A stretch of DNA of 64,000 bases from TH-plancto1 sp043777375 (GTDB taxonomy: Bacteria; Planctomycetota; Planctomycetia; Planctomycetales; Planctomycetaceae): positions 13,205-77,204 of the forward strand of contig JAYWHX010000007.1 of assembly GCA_043777375.1 (NCBI GenBank), read 5' to 3'. The notes under the pieces are model-generated. The model saw nothing but the letters and a program-made list of their open reading frames with translations. It was not told the DNA's origin and searched no databases. Positions 36,094-45,225 of this stretch are shown in pieces (positions within the stretch are counted from its first letter, which is position 1; each line of letters starts with the position of its first letter). A program made the position numbers and the translations under genes.

Positions 36094-36278
36094 TTTAAGG
36101 ATTCGAAACCCAAGCCCGCCTGACAATACAGTCTGCTTGCCCCCTTTGACGACGACTGCCTTTGGCCCATCTCATTGTCCAACGTCTGCTGATCAACCAC
36201 AAACCCAACCACCCTGCCACCAACCTTGATTCTGATCAGTCAGACAACCACTACATCGAACAGAGTTCGCGGGAATGA

Positions 36279-37085
36279 ATGGACGATCGAACTCTTAGCT
36301 TCGGTGAGTTGTGGTTGCTTTACTTGGGCATCAATCGGGGCAATTATCCACTGCCCATTGGATTTATCCACGACGGAAAGTGGACTCGCGAGAGTGGCTT
36401 CAATGAAAACATGAACATGCCAGCGAATGGACTGTCGCCGAGGTCGCGGGCGGAGATCCTCAGAAAAATGAGTGATGCAGGTGACATCGAGGTATTTTGT
36501 CTTGAGTCTCCCGAAGATGAGGACTCTCAGCGGTTGCCTTTCGACACCTCTGATCTGGATCATTTCGAGAGAGTCATTCAGCAGGAGAATGAGGTATGGT
36601 TTCAGGAGCCGAATGGAGAACTGCATATCCCATTTCGGGTTTTCTACCAACTGACTTCCAAGGGAATTGCCGCATGGGAAACGTATGCCCGCCCGAACTG
36701 GGGACGATTTCGAGGCGAGTGGCGAGGGCAGCGGCAGGAGGGAATCCAAGAGACGATCTGGTCACAAACCGCACAGAATGAGGCGTTCGCAAGAGAAGTT
36801 CCGACAGTCAATGCTATGGAACCTTTTCATCCATCAGTGATCCATTGGGATTCCCAGTTTGTCGCTGTAAATAAGCCCTGGGAGCCGATGCCCGGTAAGA
36901 CTTTGCCGTCAGGTGTAACGGTCTACGTGCGTGTGACAGAGTTGGGATCGTTTGGATTCACAGCAGACGAGTATGCAGAAGTGAAGCCAATTTGCGATGA
37001 ATGCCACCGGCGATTTAGCGAGACTTGCCGCTGGTACGAAGTCTATTTGGAAAAACACCCGAACTGCCCTCCCCGTCGCCGCTAG
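36279..37085 (+). CDS. Soluble protein of unknown function
   Basis: The 268-residue protein has no signal peptide or membrane span. Distinct segments are LGINRGNYPLPIGFIHDG, VFYQLTSKGIAAWETYARP and, at the C-terminus, KPICDECHRRFSETCRWYEV with three cysteines. The middle segment looks like a winged-helix-like end (QLTSKGIAAWE), which could mean DNA binding, but this is a guess. It stands alone between the sod region and hemL. Confidence 0.5.
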   Translation: MDDRTLSFGELWLLYLGINRGNYPLPIGFIHDGKWTRESGFNENMNMPANGLSPRSRAEILRKMSDAGDIEVFCLESPEDEDSQRLPFDTSDLDHFERVIQQENEVWFQEPNGELHIPFRVFYQLTSKGIAAWETYARPNWGRFRGEWRGQRQEGIQETIWSQTAQNEAFAREVPTVNAMEPFHPSVIHWDSQFVAVNKPWEPMPGKTLPSGVTVYVRVTELGSFGFTADEYAEVKPICDECHRRFSETCRWYEVYLEKHPNCPPRRR

Positions 37086-37234
37086 ACACAGCCGCCGTCA
37101 AGGGTGACAGCTTTGGGCCGCAAGCGTTCTTGCAGTACAATCACTACTCTTCGACCTCACCGACACAAACTGGATGAGCAGCGATTCGCCCGTTGCGTGA
37201 AATCCAACCCTCAACCCTTGCCCCTCCCACACCC

Positions 37235-38521
37235 ATGCTACGCACCCGCAGCCAAGCCGAATTCACCCGAGCTCAAAAGACCATTCCCGGAGGGGTCAAC
37301 AGCCCCGCGCGGGCGTTTGGAGGGGTCGGGGGGCACCCGTCGCTGATCGATCGCGGAGACGGGCAGTACCTGTTCGATATTGATGGCAACCGGCTCATTG
37401 ATTACATCGGTTCCTGGGGACCGCAGATTCTGGGGCATCGACATCCGGCGGTGATTGCGGCGATTGAGTCGGCTCTCCAGAAGGGCACCAGCTTCGGCGC
37501 TCCGACCATCCTTGAAACCGAACTCGCCGAACTCGTCGTCGCAGCTGTGCCGTCGATCGAAAAGGTGCGCATGGTCAGTTCCGGGACCGAGGCGACGATG
37601 AGCGCGATCCGCCTGGCGCGTGGGTTTACCAAGCGAAACGTGATCATCAAGTTCGCGGGCTGCTACCACGGACATGTCGACAGCCTACTGGTCGCTGCTG
37701 GCAGTGCGGCGCTGACCCTTGGCGTTCCGAACAGCCCCGGCGTCACGCCCGGTTGTGCGGCTGACACAATGGTGCTGCACTACAACGATGTCCCGGGCTT
37801 GGAGAAAGCGTTCGCCGAGCGCGGCCCAGAGATCGCGGGCATCATCCTGGAGCCGGTCGTGGGCAATATGGGTGTCGTGCTGCCTGAGCCGGGGTTCCTA
37901 GAGGCGGTCCGCGACCTGTGTACGAAACATGGGACCGTGTTCATCATGGATGAAGTGATGACTGGTTTCCGCCTCGCTTACGGCGGAGCCCAAGAGCGGT
38001 TCGGCGTGACGCCCGACTTGACCACGCTCGGTAAGATCATCGGCGGCGGGCTTCCGGTCGGAGCCTACGGAGGCCGCGCCGACATCATGGACCACATCTC
38101 CCCCGTCGGTCCCGTCTATCAGGCGGGCACGCTCAGCGGCAACCCGCTCGCCATGGCCAGCGGTCTCGCCACTTTGAAAACCCTCCGCGACAGCAACCCG
38201 TACCCCGCCCTCGAAGCCAAGGCCAAAACCCTCACCGCCGGTCTCCGCCTAGCTGCGACCGCAGCTGGCATCCCACACACCGTCGCCGAATGCGGCAGCA
38301 TGTTCACGCTCTTCTTCAACGCCACGCCTGTCCGTGATTACCCGACCGCAGCCCAGAGCGACACCAAACGCTTTGCCGCCTACTTCCACGGCATGCTCGA
38401 GCGGGGGGTCTATCTCCCTTGCAGCCAGTTCGAAGCCAACTTCGTCTCGGCGTGTCATACGGAGAAGGACATCGCCGACACCGTGAAAGCCGCCAGCGAG
38501 GTCTTCTCCAGCCTCGCATAA
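37235..38521 (+). CDS. hemL: Glutamate-1-semialdehyde 2,1-aminomutase
   Basis: The 428-residue PLP enzyme converts glutamate-1-semialdehyde to 5-aminolevulinate in tetrapyrrole synthesis by the C5 pathway. It starts MLRTRSQAEFTRAQKTIPGG; the substrate gate lies in VNSPARAFGG, and the PLP lysine is Lys267 in TLGKIIGGGLPVGAYGG. Other blocks: VSSGTEATMSAIRLAR and YQAGTLSGNPLAMASGL. Upstream in-frame ATGs give no family residues. Confidence 0.96.
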   Translation: MLRTRSQAEFTRAQKTIPGGVNSPARAFGGVGGHPSLIDRGDGQYLFDIDGNRLIDYIGSWGPQILGHRHPAVIAAIESALQKGTSFGAPTILETELAELVVAAVPSIEKVRMVSSGTEATMSAIRLARGFTKRNVIIKFAGCYHGHVDSLLVAAGSAALTLGVPNSPGVTPGCAADTMVLHYNDVPGLEKAFAERGPEIAGIILEPVVGNMGVVLPEPGFLEAVRDLCTKHGTVFIMDEVMTGFRLAYGGAQERFGVTPDLTTLGKIIGGGLPVGAYGGRADIMDHISPVGPVYQAGTLSGNPLAMASGLATLKTLRDSNPYPALEAKAKTLTAGLRLAATAAGIPHTVAECGSMFTLFFNATPVRDYPTAAQSDTKRFAAYFHGMLERGVYLPCSQFEANFVSACHTEKDIADTVKAASEVFSSLA

Positions 38522-38687
38522 TCTTGGCAAGCGTCCGGTGTAAGCCGGATGGTCATTGCGAACGCTTAAGCCCGAAGAGGAACTTGCCTCGGGCGTCGGC
38601 TTTCGCATAACCTCCTGCAACGCTGGAGCACCAGCACTGACAGCGGCAGTTGATGCCACCCGACAGCTGGATCTGGAGTTGGCACGC

Positions 38688-40634
38688 ATGGATGCGCCGC
38701 GACCTGTTGTTCACGGATCGCCCTATCGCACCGAGATTGACGGCCTGCGGGCGGTCGCGGTCTTGGCTGTGGTGCTGTTCCACGCTCGGTTGGGATGCCC
38801 CGGTGGGTATGTGGGCGTCGATGTTTTTTTTGTCATCTCAGGCTTTTTAATTACCTCGCTGATCTTACGAGATCTCGATTCATCCAAGTTCCGGCTGATC
38901 GACTTCTGGGAGCGGCGAGTCCGGCGCATCGCCCCCGCGCTGACCGTGTGGGTCGCAGCCACTTTGCTCGCGGGCTGGTTCTTATACCTGCCCGCTGATT
39001 ATGAGCGACTGGGCCAGGGTGTGATCGCGCAGGGATTGGTCCTGTCGAACGTCTTTCACGGTTGGAAGATCGATTATTTCACTCCGGCGACCGAAGCGTT
39101 TCCGCTCTTGCATACATGGTCCCTGGCCGTGGAAGAGCAGTTTTACATTGCCCTTCCGCTCGTACTGATGGGGATTCATCGGTGGATTCGAGGCTGGCTT
39201 AAACCCCTGCTGTGGGTCGCGTGCCTCCTCTCGTTTGGTCTGGCCGTCTGGCTGACCAACACTCACCCCCGCGTCTCGTTCTGGATCTTGCCGACGCGTG
39301 CCTGGGAACTGTTGTTTGGATCACTCCTCGCCGCTTATCCCCTCCTCTGGACCTCAGCCCCGCGCTGGGTCAAGGAGATCACCAGCTGGGCCGGGCTGGC
39401 TGCGATCTTTGGCTCGATCGCGTTCTTCCAGGACAATGTCCCATTTCCCGGAGTGGCCACGCTCGTTCCCACATTGGGGACGGTCGCCTTCATTTGGTCC
39501 AACGCTGGCCTGACCACGACGGGTGGGCGGATTCTGGCGTGGTCCCCGATCGTGTTCATCGGGAAAATCTCGTACTCGTTCTATCTGATCCACTGGCCCG
39601 TGATTGCTTATGCGGACTATTGGTTTCGAAATGAAATGCCGTGGACGGTCAGGCTCGGGCTCATGGTCGCAGCCTTTCTGGGATCGGTTCTCTCGCTGTA
39701 TGTGGTCGAGACGCCGATCCGCAAGGGGACCATACTCCAAGCCCGTCGGCCGCTGTTCATCGCCGCGTTAGTGGCCACGCTTTTGTTAATGGTGGCGGGT
39801 GCATTCGTCTCTTGCAATCATGGAGTTCGCTCTCGGTTTGACTCACAGACGCAGAAGTTTCTGCCTCCGGATCGCGAAACCACCTATGCCGGAACCGAGA
39901 TCAAGATCCCCGCTGTCGAGAGCGGGAACCTGTTTGAGTTCGGTGAGGCCAGCAGCGACGCCATCTGCCTGGCCTGGGGCGACAGCCACGCAATGGCCAT
40001 GATGCCCGCCCTCGATGAACTCTGTCGTGAAAACGGCCTGCGGGGGTCCGCAGCCATGTACTCGAACACACCTCCTCTGCTCGGCTTCTCGCTTCCACCC
40101 GGCAAGGGGCTTGGCCCCAATTCTCCTCGGTTCAATGCCGCCGTCGTAAAACTGGCCCGGGAACGCAAAGTTCGCCTCGTGGTCATGGTCGCCGCCTGGT
40201 CACTATATGCCACCGAGGAACCATTCGGAAAATGCCTCGAAGACACGATCCATCAACTGACAGCTGCGGGCATCCGAGTGGTCCTCATGCGGGCGGTTCC
40301 TGTCCACAAAGCAGACATCCCGCGTCTGTTAGTGCGAGCGAAGTTATTGGGGCACGATGTCAGCTTGGTGGGCGTCTCGGTCGAAGCTCATCGCATCAAG
40401 AACCAGCAGGCTGACCAGTGGCTGGAGAGGATGGCTGGTCCACTGGTCAGCGTCGTTGATCCGACCCCCTATCTCTCGGACGAGACGGGACTCTGCCGGG
40501 GAGAGATCGATGGAGTCGCCATGTATCGCGACTCGGGCCACGTGACCATCGAGGGAGCCCGTCGCCTCAAGCCCATGTTCGGAACAATATTCCACGATGC
40601 CGTTCAGCGTGGCCCCACCACTCCGCAGGAGTGA
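38688..40634 (+). CDS. Membrane acyltransferase fused to an SGNH hydrolase domain (OafA/YrhL type)
   Basis: The 648-residue protein has an N-terminal acyltransferase-3 domain of about ten spans (YRTEIDGLRAVAVLAVVLFH, then GVDVFFVISGFLITSLIL and HTWSLAVEEQFYIALPLVL) and a C-terminal SGNH esterase-like domain. The SGNH motifs are WGDSHAM with Ser433 and DSGH with Asp615 and His618. Such fusions acetylate or otherwise acylate surface polysaccharide. The ATG is weakly supported by TGGAG ten bases upstream. It follows hemL after about 170 bases. Confidence 0.88.
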   Translation: MDAPRPVVHGSPYRTEIDGLRAVAVLAVVLFHARLGCPGGYVGVDVFFVISGFLITSLILRDLDSSKFRLIDFWERRVRRIAPALTVWVAATLLAGWFLYLPADYERLGQGVIAQGLVLSNVFHGWKIDYFTPATEAFPLLHTWSLAVEEQFYIALPLVLMGIHRWIRGWLKPLLWVACLLSFGLAVWLTNTHPRVSFWILPTRAWELLFGSLLAAYPLLWTSAPRWVKEITSWAGLAAIFGSIAFFQDNVPFPGVATLVPTLGTVAFIWSNAGLTTTGGRILAWSPIVFIGKISYSFYLIHWPVIAYADYWFRNEMPWTVRLGLMVAAFLGSVLSLYVVETPIRKGTILQARRPLFIAALVATLLLMVAGAFVSCNHGVRSRFDSQTQKFLPPDRETTYAGTEIKIPAVESGNLFEFGEASSDAICLAWGDSHAMAMMPALDELCRENGLRGSAAMYSNTPPLLGFSLPPGKGLGPNSPRFNAAVVKLARERKVRLVVMVAAWSLYATEEPFGKCLEDTIHQLTAAGIRVVLMRAVPVHKADIPRLLVRAKLLGHDVSLVGVSVEAHRIKNQQADQWLERMAGPLVSVVDPTPYLSDETGLCRGEIDGVAMYRDSGHVTIEGARRLKPMFGTIFHDAVQRGPTTPQE

Positions 40635-40786
40635 GTCACGTCAGGCACCTGTGAAATCTGCCGCCATGGTTTTGGATCTGCTCACGCCCAGTGAGCATTA
40701 GCCATCCCTCTTCGATCCGGCTATTCTGCACCACAATTCTACGGCATGGATGCTGGTTGCCCCACTGCTCTGTCCCGAGCTATTCT

Positions 40787-41791
40787 ATGTCTCAACGCAT
40801 CGCGTGCCTCTCTTTATCCTTATTGAGCCTACTGCTAGCGGGCTCCTCCTGTTCTGCCCAGGAACTCCCGGCGGACCCCACCCGCTGGATCAACTCGCCG
40901 CCACTCACGAAAGAGATGCTGGCCGGAAAGGCAGCTGTCTTTTACTTCATCGAGGAGACGTGTCCCAACTGTGCCAAGAAGTGGCCGGGGATCCTCGAAG
41001 CCTCGTCAAAATTCGAGGGGAAGCCGGTGATGTTTATCGCCGTCAATTCGGGAGCCTCGCGTCCGGAATTCGAAGCATACCTCCGCAGAAATAACGTGGC
41101 ATGGCCCGCGATCAATGACTGGGACCGCTCGTTCGAAAAGCAGTTCGGGTTCGAGATCTCACTCCAAAACATCGCGCAGGTTGAGATGCTGATGCCCGAT
41201 GGAAATTTCCAGGGCGGGGACTGGAGCGATATCGGGGCCTCGGCCACACAGGCAGTCACATCTGCGAAATGGAAGGTCGACCCTCAAGACATTCCAGCGG
41301 CGCTGCAACCCGCATGGCTCGCCATCGAATTCGGCAGCTACCCCGATGCGGCCAAGGGGATTACGCGCGGCCTGGCGGGCAAAGGCCCTCAACTGGAAGT
41401 CGCTCAGAAGCTGAACACGGTCGTCATGGACGACCTCACCGCCCGCGTCGCCGCAGCTCAGAAGCAACTCGATGACGGCAACTCGTGGGAAGCGTTCAAA
41501 GAATTCTCCGTCATCCCGATCCGCTTCAAGGGATTCGCGATCCCCGATGATGTCGCCACCCGCATAGCGGAACTCACCAAGAATGACGACGTCAAGCAGG
41601 AACAGGCCGCCCAAAAGCTCCTCGCCCGCGCTCAGCAGTCCGCTGCCAAATCTCCCAACAATCTCAAAGCCGCCATCAAACAGCTGAAGACCGTCGTCAA
41701 AGAATACCCCACCACGGAGGCCGGACTGGACGCTCAGGAATACCTGGACCAAATGAATTCGACAGCTCCGGTGACTCCGAAGAGCGAATAA
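40787..41791 (+). CDS. Exported thioredoxin-like protein
   Basis: The 334-residue protein has a signal peptide, probably a lipoprotein signal (SLLSLLLAGSSCSAQELP). A thioredoxin fold follows with active site Cys59-Pro-Asn-Cys62 in FIEETCPNCAKKW and VMFIAVNSGASRPEFEAYL. The C-terminal 170 residues form a helical, TPR-like region (LARAQQSAAKSPNNLKAAI). Likely a membrane-attached thiol reductase or oxidase with a protein-binding tail; direction of redox not visible. Confidence 0.8.
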   Translation: MSQRIACLSLSLLSLLLAGSSCSAQELPADPTRWINSPPLTKEMLAGKAAVFYFIEETCPNCAKKWPGILEASSKFEGKPVMFIAVNSGASRPEFEAYLRRNNVAWPAINDWDRSFEKQFGFEISLQNIAQVEMLMPDGNFQGGDWSDIGASATQAVTSAKWKVDPQDIPAALQPAWLAIEFGSYPDAAKGITRGLAGKGPQLEVAQKLNTVVMDDLTARVAAAQKQLDDGNSWEAFKEFSVIPIRFKGFAIPDDVATRIAELTKNDDVKQEQAAQKLLARAQQSAAKSPNNLKAAIKQLKTVVKEYPTTEAGLDAQEYLDQMNSTAPVTPKSE

Positions 41792-41795
41792 CGAA

Positions 41796-41868
41796 ACAGC
41801 CCGCCACGAGGGACGCCGATCCCCCGTTGCGGGCTGGTGAATGACAGGCTGGAAGCCTACCCAACGGG
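41796..41868. repeat. Palindrome and GGAAGCCTA repeat between convergent genes
   Basis: A hairpin with arms agcccgc and gcgggct (41796-41833) is followed by gacaggctggaagcctaccc, a relative of the copy at 33367. It lies between two convergent genes, eight bases from the stop of the minus-strand gene. Confidence 0.6.
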
Positions 41869-41876
41869 CCGAATGG

Positions 41877-43118
41877 CTACTTCTTCGCCGGGACCTTCAG
41901 CGATTCCGTTTTATCCGCACCGGGGATTTGGTACCGCAGTTCGAAGCCCGCATCGGTCTGGTGATGCTCCACGGTGGCTCCATGAATTGGAGCCGTTTTA
42001 AGGACATCCGGCCCGTGCAGCTGGACCTGGATGGCCAAGTCTAGCAGAGACCGGCGGACATGGAGTTCCTTCATTCGCAGTGAGACCATCTGGTACGACG
42101 GCAAGAACTGGATTGACAGGGACCGCACCAGATCGTCACGGTTGGCTAACTTACGAGATTGGTCCAACCCAGCCTGGAAGGCGGCGAACTTCGGTCCTCG
42201 CTCGGCGTATTGCAGTTCCGCAATTTTCGCCACCTCTTCGTAGTCGGAGTGCAGGCGGTGGACCGCTGACCGGAGTTCTTCCAAGGTGAGCGACTGCACC
42301 AGTTCACGACGCCGTTTCGCGTCGGCATCGGTGCCCATGGTCAGATCGTCCCCGAGCAGCCCCTCCGCTTGGATGACCCCGAGAATCTGGGCACCAGCCT
42401 TCAGGTCATTGATCTTAGCCGCTTCTTGCTCGATCCGCCGACCGACCCAACCGCCGAACATGTCCGATTCCTGACGAAGTCCTTCGGCCAGAGATGCAGA
42501 AGGTGGCAATTCCTGAAGCGAAGTCGTCAGCTGGTTGAGTTGAGCGGGATCGAGTTGCGAGAGATTCGCCGCCAGGACATCAGTCGCCATTTTCTCCATC
42601 GCGATGTCCATCAGCATCGGGATCAGAACGGGGCTGCGACCGCAGTCACGGGCCATCTTCATGACGGCCAGAACATCCGTCACTGCCGCATCGGTTTCGC
42701 CATCCGCGAATCGGGTTCTGGCTCGCAACAGGGCGACATAGCTGAGTTCGCGAACGTGATTCAGATGGGGCAGCCGCAGCATCGGCCCCGCAGCGTATTC
42801 AAGCTCCCAGTCACACTCACGGACTGGGTACGCCCGGTGCAATTCATGAAGTGAAGCCTGAAACCCCGCAAGCGAGGCACGCAGGTCGTTGGGGACATGA
42901 GATTCCAACGCTTTGACCGCTGCAGGGATCTCCTTTTCCTGAGCTTCCGTCAACCGGAGCGCCGCGAACGCCTGCCAATAGATGACGGCGGCATTGTGGC
43001 CGACCGATGCAGCGCTGGGTGGACTCGCCCCCGACGGTTCGTCAGCAGACCACATCGGTCTGGCATACAGATTCAAAGCCACGCAGCAAACCGCAAATCG
43101 CAACAGACAACGTTTCAT
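41877..43118 (-). CDS. Secreted protein in a sigma/anti-sigma operon
   Basis: The 413-residue protein has a signal peptide (MKRCLLRFAVCCVALNLYAR, cleaved near MWSADE). The mature part is mostly helical, with segments such as VSLRMKELHVRRSLLDLAI and VLIPMLMDIAMEKMATDVL; no catalytic motif. Its start overlaps the anti-sigma stop by four bases (ATGA), so it is the third gene of the operon and likely a target or partner of that sigma system. Family not recognised. Confidence 0.65.
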   Translation of the reverse strand: MKRCLLRFAVCCVALNLYARPMWSADEPSGASPPSAASVGHNAAVIYWQAFAALRLTEAQEKEIPAAVKALESHVPNDLRASLAGFQASLHELHRAYPVRECDWELEYAAGPMLRLPHLNHVRELSYVALLRARTRFADGETDAAVTDVLAVMKMARDCGRSPVLIPMLMDIAMEKMATDVLAANLSQLDPAQLNQLTTSLQELPPSASLAEGLRQESDMFGGWVGRRIEQEAAKINDLKAGAQILGVIQAEGLLGDDLTMGTDADAKRRRELVQSLTLEELRSAVHRLHSDYEEVAKIAELQYAERGPKFAAFQAGLDQSRKLANRDDLVRSLSIQFLPSYQMVSLRMKELHVRRSLLDLAIQVQLHGPDVLKTAPIHGATVEHHQTDAGFELRYQIPGADKTESLKVPAKK

Positions 43119-43714
43119 GGAAATTCATCCCGTAAGAGTGCTTGGGTATCGAGTCGAGTTGAGCGCTGCAGCCCACAGCTCTGAGCCAGCAACCGATCGA
43201 GGGCCTCATCCGACTCAGCTGCGGCCCGCCGTAACGCCATCAGCGTGGGCGGACCGGTCTCGACCACCGGAGTGAGGACGACCTGCTCGGGCGGTGCCTG
43301 TTCCACAACGGAAGGCACCACCGGCGGCAAATCCCGCACCACCTCTGGTGTCGCTGAAGGCCCCATAAACGACCGCCAGACCACAGCGATCAACACACAC
43401 GCGGCCAGCGCCGCCGCAATTCCCTTCCACCGGGAGGGTGACGACGGCCACACCGACGGGGCTCGAACGCTCATGTCACTCTCAATCTCAGCCACCGCTC
43501 GCGAGGCGATGTCGAGATCGAGAGGCACGCTCGTCGAACCTGCGGCATGTAGACCCGCGCAAACCGACACCAGCTGCGAGAACGTCTCGCGGCAGGCGTC
43601 GCACCCGGCGAGATGTTGCCGCACCTCAAGCTCTTCGCTCGCAGTGAGACACCCCGCAGCCAGGAGCCCGATCGATTCCGTCCAGGCTTCGCAAGTGGGC
43701 AAGTCGTTGTTCAT
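43115..43714 (-). CDS. Membrane anti-sigma factor with zinc-binding motif
   Basis: The 199-residue protein has a cytoplasmic N-terminal anti-sigma domain with the Hx3Cx2C zinc motif (VRQHLAGCDACRETFSQL), one membrane span (GIAAALAACVLIAVVWRSF) and a Pro/Val-rich outer part. It should hold the sigma factor encoded just upstream inactive until a signal arrives outside. Four-base overlaps with both neighbours show one operon. Confidence 0.85.
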   Translation of the reverse strand: MNNDLPTCEAWTESIGLLAAGCLTASEELEVRQHLAGCDACRETFSQLVSVCAGLHAAGSTSVPLDLDIASRAVAEIESDMSVRAPSVWPSSPSRWKGIAAALAACVLIAVVWRSFMGPSATPEVVRDLPPVVPSVVEQAPPEQVVLTPVVETGPPTLMALRRAAAESDEALDRLLAQSCGLQRSTRLDTQALLRDEFP

Positions 43715-44298
43715 GGGTTCCTCTCCAGTGATTCCCGGTCCGACGGGAAAAGGTTCAGCTCGAATTTCCGCTTTCGCAACTTTTCCAGACCGTGATGCAA
43801 CCGCGACTTCACCGTCCCGAGGGGACAGTTGAGTAAGCCAGCGATCTCCTCCAGACTCGCTCCCGCAAAGAACCGCAGTTCGATCACCTGCCGATGCTCG
43901 TCCGGCAGCGAAGCCACAGCAGCGCGGACCTGTGCGGCGTCCTCGACTTGCTCGGCATCCCGCGCGGGGGTGCTTGTCTGCTGCGGGAGGGTCTCGGCAG
44001 GGAGATCATCGATCGACGGGCCGACTCGTCGCGGCCCGGCCTTCAGGTATCGATTCTTGAGGATGCCATACAGCCACGACGAGAGCTTACAGCGGCCGTC
44101 GAAGCGGGCGAGTGAACGCCAAGCAGCGACCAGCGTCTCCTGGGCCAAATCCTCGGCCCAGTGGCGGTCGCGACACAGCGTATAGGCGCAGGCAAATAGA
44201 AACGCTTGCTGCCGGTGGGCCAGTTGCCGAAACGCCGCCACATCGCCCGCTTGAGCAAGACGTAAGAGTTCAACTTCGGTGTTCGGCGGGTCGCTCAC
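43711..44298 (-). CDS. ECF-type RNA polymerase sigma factor
   Basis: The 195-residue sigma factor has region 2 (DLAQETLVAAWRSLARFDGR, then LSSWLYGILKNRYLK) for the -10 element and region 4 (LPDEHRQVIELRFFAGASLE, then LNCPLGTVKSRLHHGLEKLR), a helix-turn-helix for the -35 element. Region 1 and most of region 3 are missing, as usual for this class. It is the first gene of the sigma/anti-sigma/secreted-protein operon. The signal it answers is unknown. Confidence 0.92.
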   Translation of the reverse strand: MSDPPNTEVELLRLAQAGDVAAFRQLAHRQQAFLFACAYTLCRDRHWAEDLAQETLVAAWRSLARFDGRCKLSSWLYGILKNRYLKAGPRRVGPSIDDLPAETLPQQTSTPARDAEQVEDAAQVRAAVASLPDEHRQVIELRFFAGASLEEIAGLLNCPLGTVKSRLHHGLEKLRKRKFELNLFPSDRESLERNP

Positions 44299-44407
44299 GA
44301 TGCCAGTGATTCCGCGGTCCGAACAAAAAGGTTCACGAGATCTTGAGGATTATGAAGAGTTACCGGGGAAAGTCATCTCAACGGGGCGAGGCCAAACGCT
44401 CGACTCA

Positions 44408-44432
44408 GGGTGGCAGGGTCAGGAGGCTTTGC
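44408..44432. repeat. Half-copy of the GGTGGCAGGGTCAGCAGGC repeat
   Basis: This 25-base stretch reads gggtggcagggtcaggaggc and continues with tttgc. It matches the left arm of the large palindrome at 45109-45201 at 24 of 25 bases. Together the two copies flank the first haem-protein gene. Confidence 0.6.
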
Positions 44433-44562
44433 GCATGGCCCCGGACAGAGTGAACGTTGTCGACGAGAGCGGCAGGCGACAGCCTGTCGAGGCCCTCGCC
44501 TGCGAACCGGGGAGTGGGGTTGCACAACGCCTCGGCAGGCTGACGCCGTGCCGCTCCCGCAG

Positions 44563-45093
44563 TCACTTGGCCAGCACCGGGATCGCAATGATCAACCCGG
44601 CTGTCCGGTCCTCTGTACTCTTGCGGTCGGGGACGTGGCATTTCAGGCACTGGTTACTGAGCGTGATCGGCCCCGCCCGGCGATAAATTCCCTCGGTCGT
44701 CTCTTCATAGGCTGGCTTCCCCGCCGCCAGTGCTTTGAACGCCGCGCGTTCGAATTCGTTCTGGGGTTTGTGATCGGTGTTCATCGCCTGGCCCTCGACC
44801 GCCAGCCATCGCAGCTGGATGCCCTGCTGCCTCTCGACATCGGCGAAGACCTCTTTCATCACAGCTGCGGGGAGAAGCAGGCCCTCGTCCTCTCGATAGA
44901 AGCGGTGGTGGACGTGTTGCAGTGTGGAGTGCAACGTGTCGTGGAGGATCTCCGCCTGCCGCCGCGCCTCGTTCGCGGTGGGAAGAGTCTTGACCGGAGC
45001 GGACTGTACTTCCAGAGGAAGAGGCTCATCGGTCCACGCCATTGAGAACGACGCGATTGCGAACAGCACAGCCAGCGCGAGTACGAATTTCAT
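44563..45093 (-). CDS. Exported Tll0287-like (DUF3365) c-type haem protein, first copy
   Basis: The 176-residue protein has a signal peptide (MKFVLALAVLFAIASFSMAW) and a DUF3365/Tll0287-like domain. The haem-binding CxxCH motif is Cys149-Leu-Lys-Cys152-His153. Conserved family pieces include EGIYRRAGPITLSNQCLKC and RTAGLIIAIPVL. This fold binds one haem c outside the membrane and is thought to sense or carry electrons. The ATG at 45093 fits the signal peptide. A paralogue lies upstream on the same strand, behind a palindrome. Confidence 0.8.
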   Translation of the reverse strand: MKFVLALAVLFAIASFSMAWTDEPLPLEVQSAPVKTLPTANEARRQAEILHDTLHSTLQHVHHRFYREDEGLLLPAAVMKEVFADVERQQGIQLRWLAVEGQAMNTDHKPQNEFERAAFKALAAGKPAYEETTEGIYRRAGPITLSNQCLKCHVPDRKSTEDRTAGLIIAIPVLAK

Positions 45094-45108
45094 GAGGGAG
45101 AACCAAAT

Positions 45109-45201
45109 GGGTGGCAGGGTCAGCAGGCTTTGCCTAGGGCCCTGTTCCGGAAAACGTCGCACTGACCGGGCCTTCCGCAAAGCCTGCTGACCCGGCCACC
45201 C
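45109..45201. repeat. Large near-perfect palindrome
   Basis: Two 25-base arms, starting gggtggcagggtcagcaggc on the left and its complement on the right, match at 24 of 25 positions and enclose 43 bases. It lies between the two haem-protein genes. A half-copy is at 44408-44432 and a related piece near 63920. It could be a small mobile or REP-like element, and in RNA it would form a strong hairpin. Confidence 0.8.
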
Positions 45202-45225
45202 ACGACGACTTGACGCACGACATCA

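Noticed and set aside
38570..38595. Hairpin after hemL as a terminator
   Set aside because: Arms gcccga/tcgggc are short and no T-run follows.
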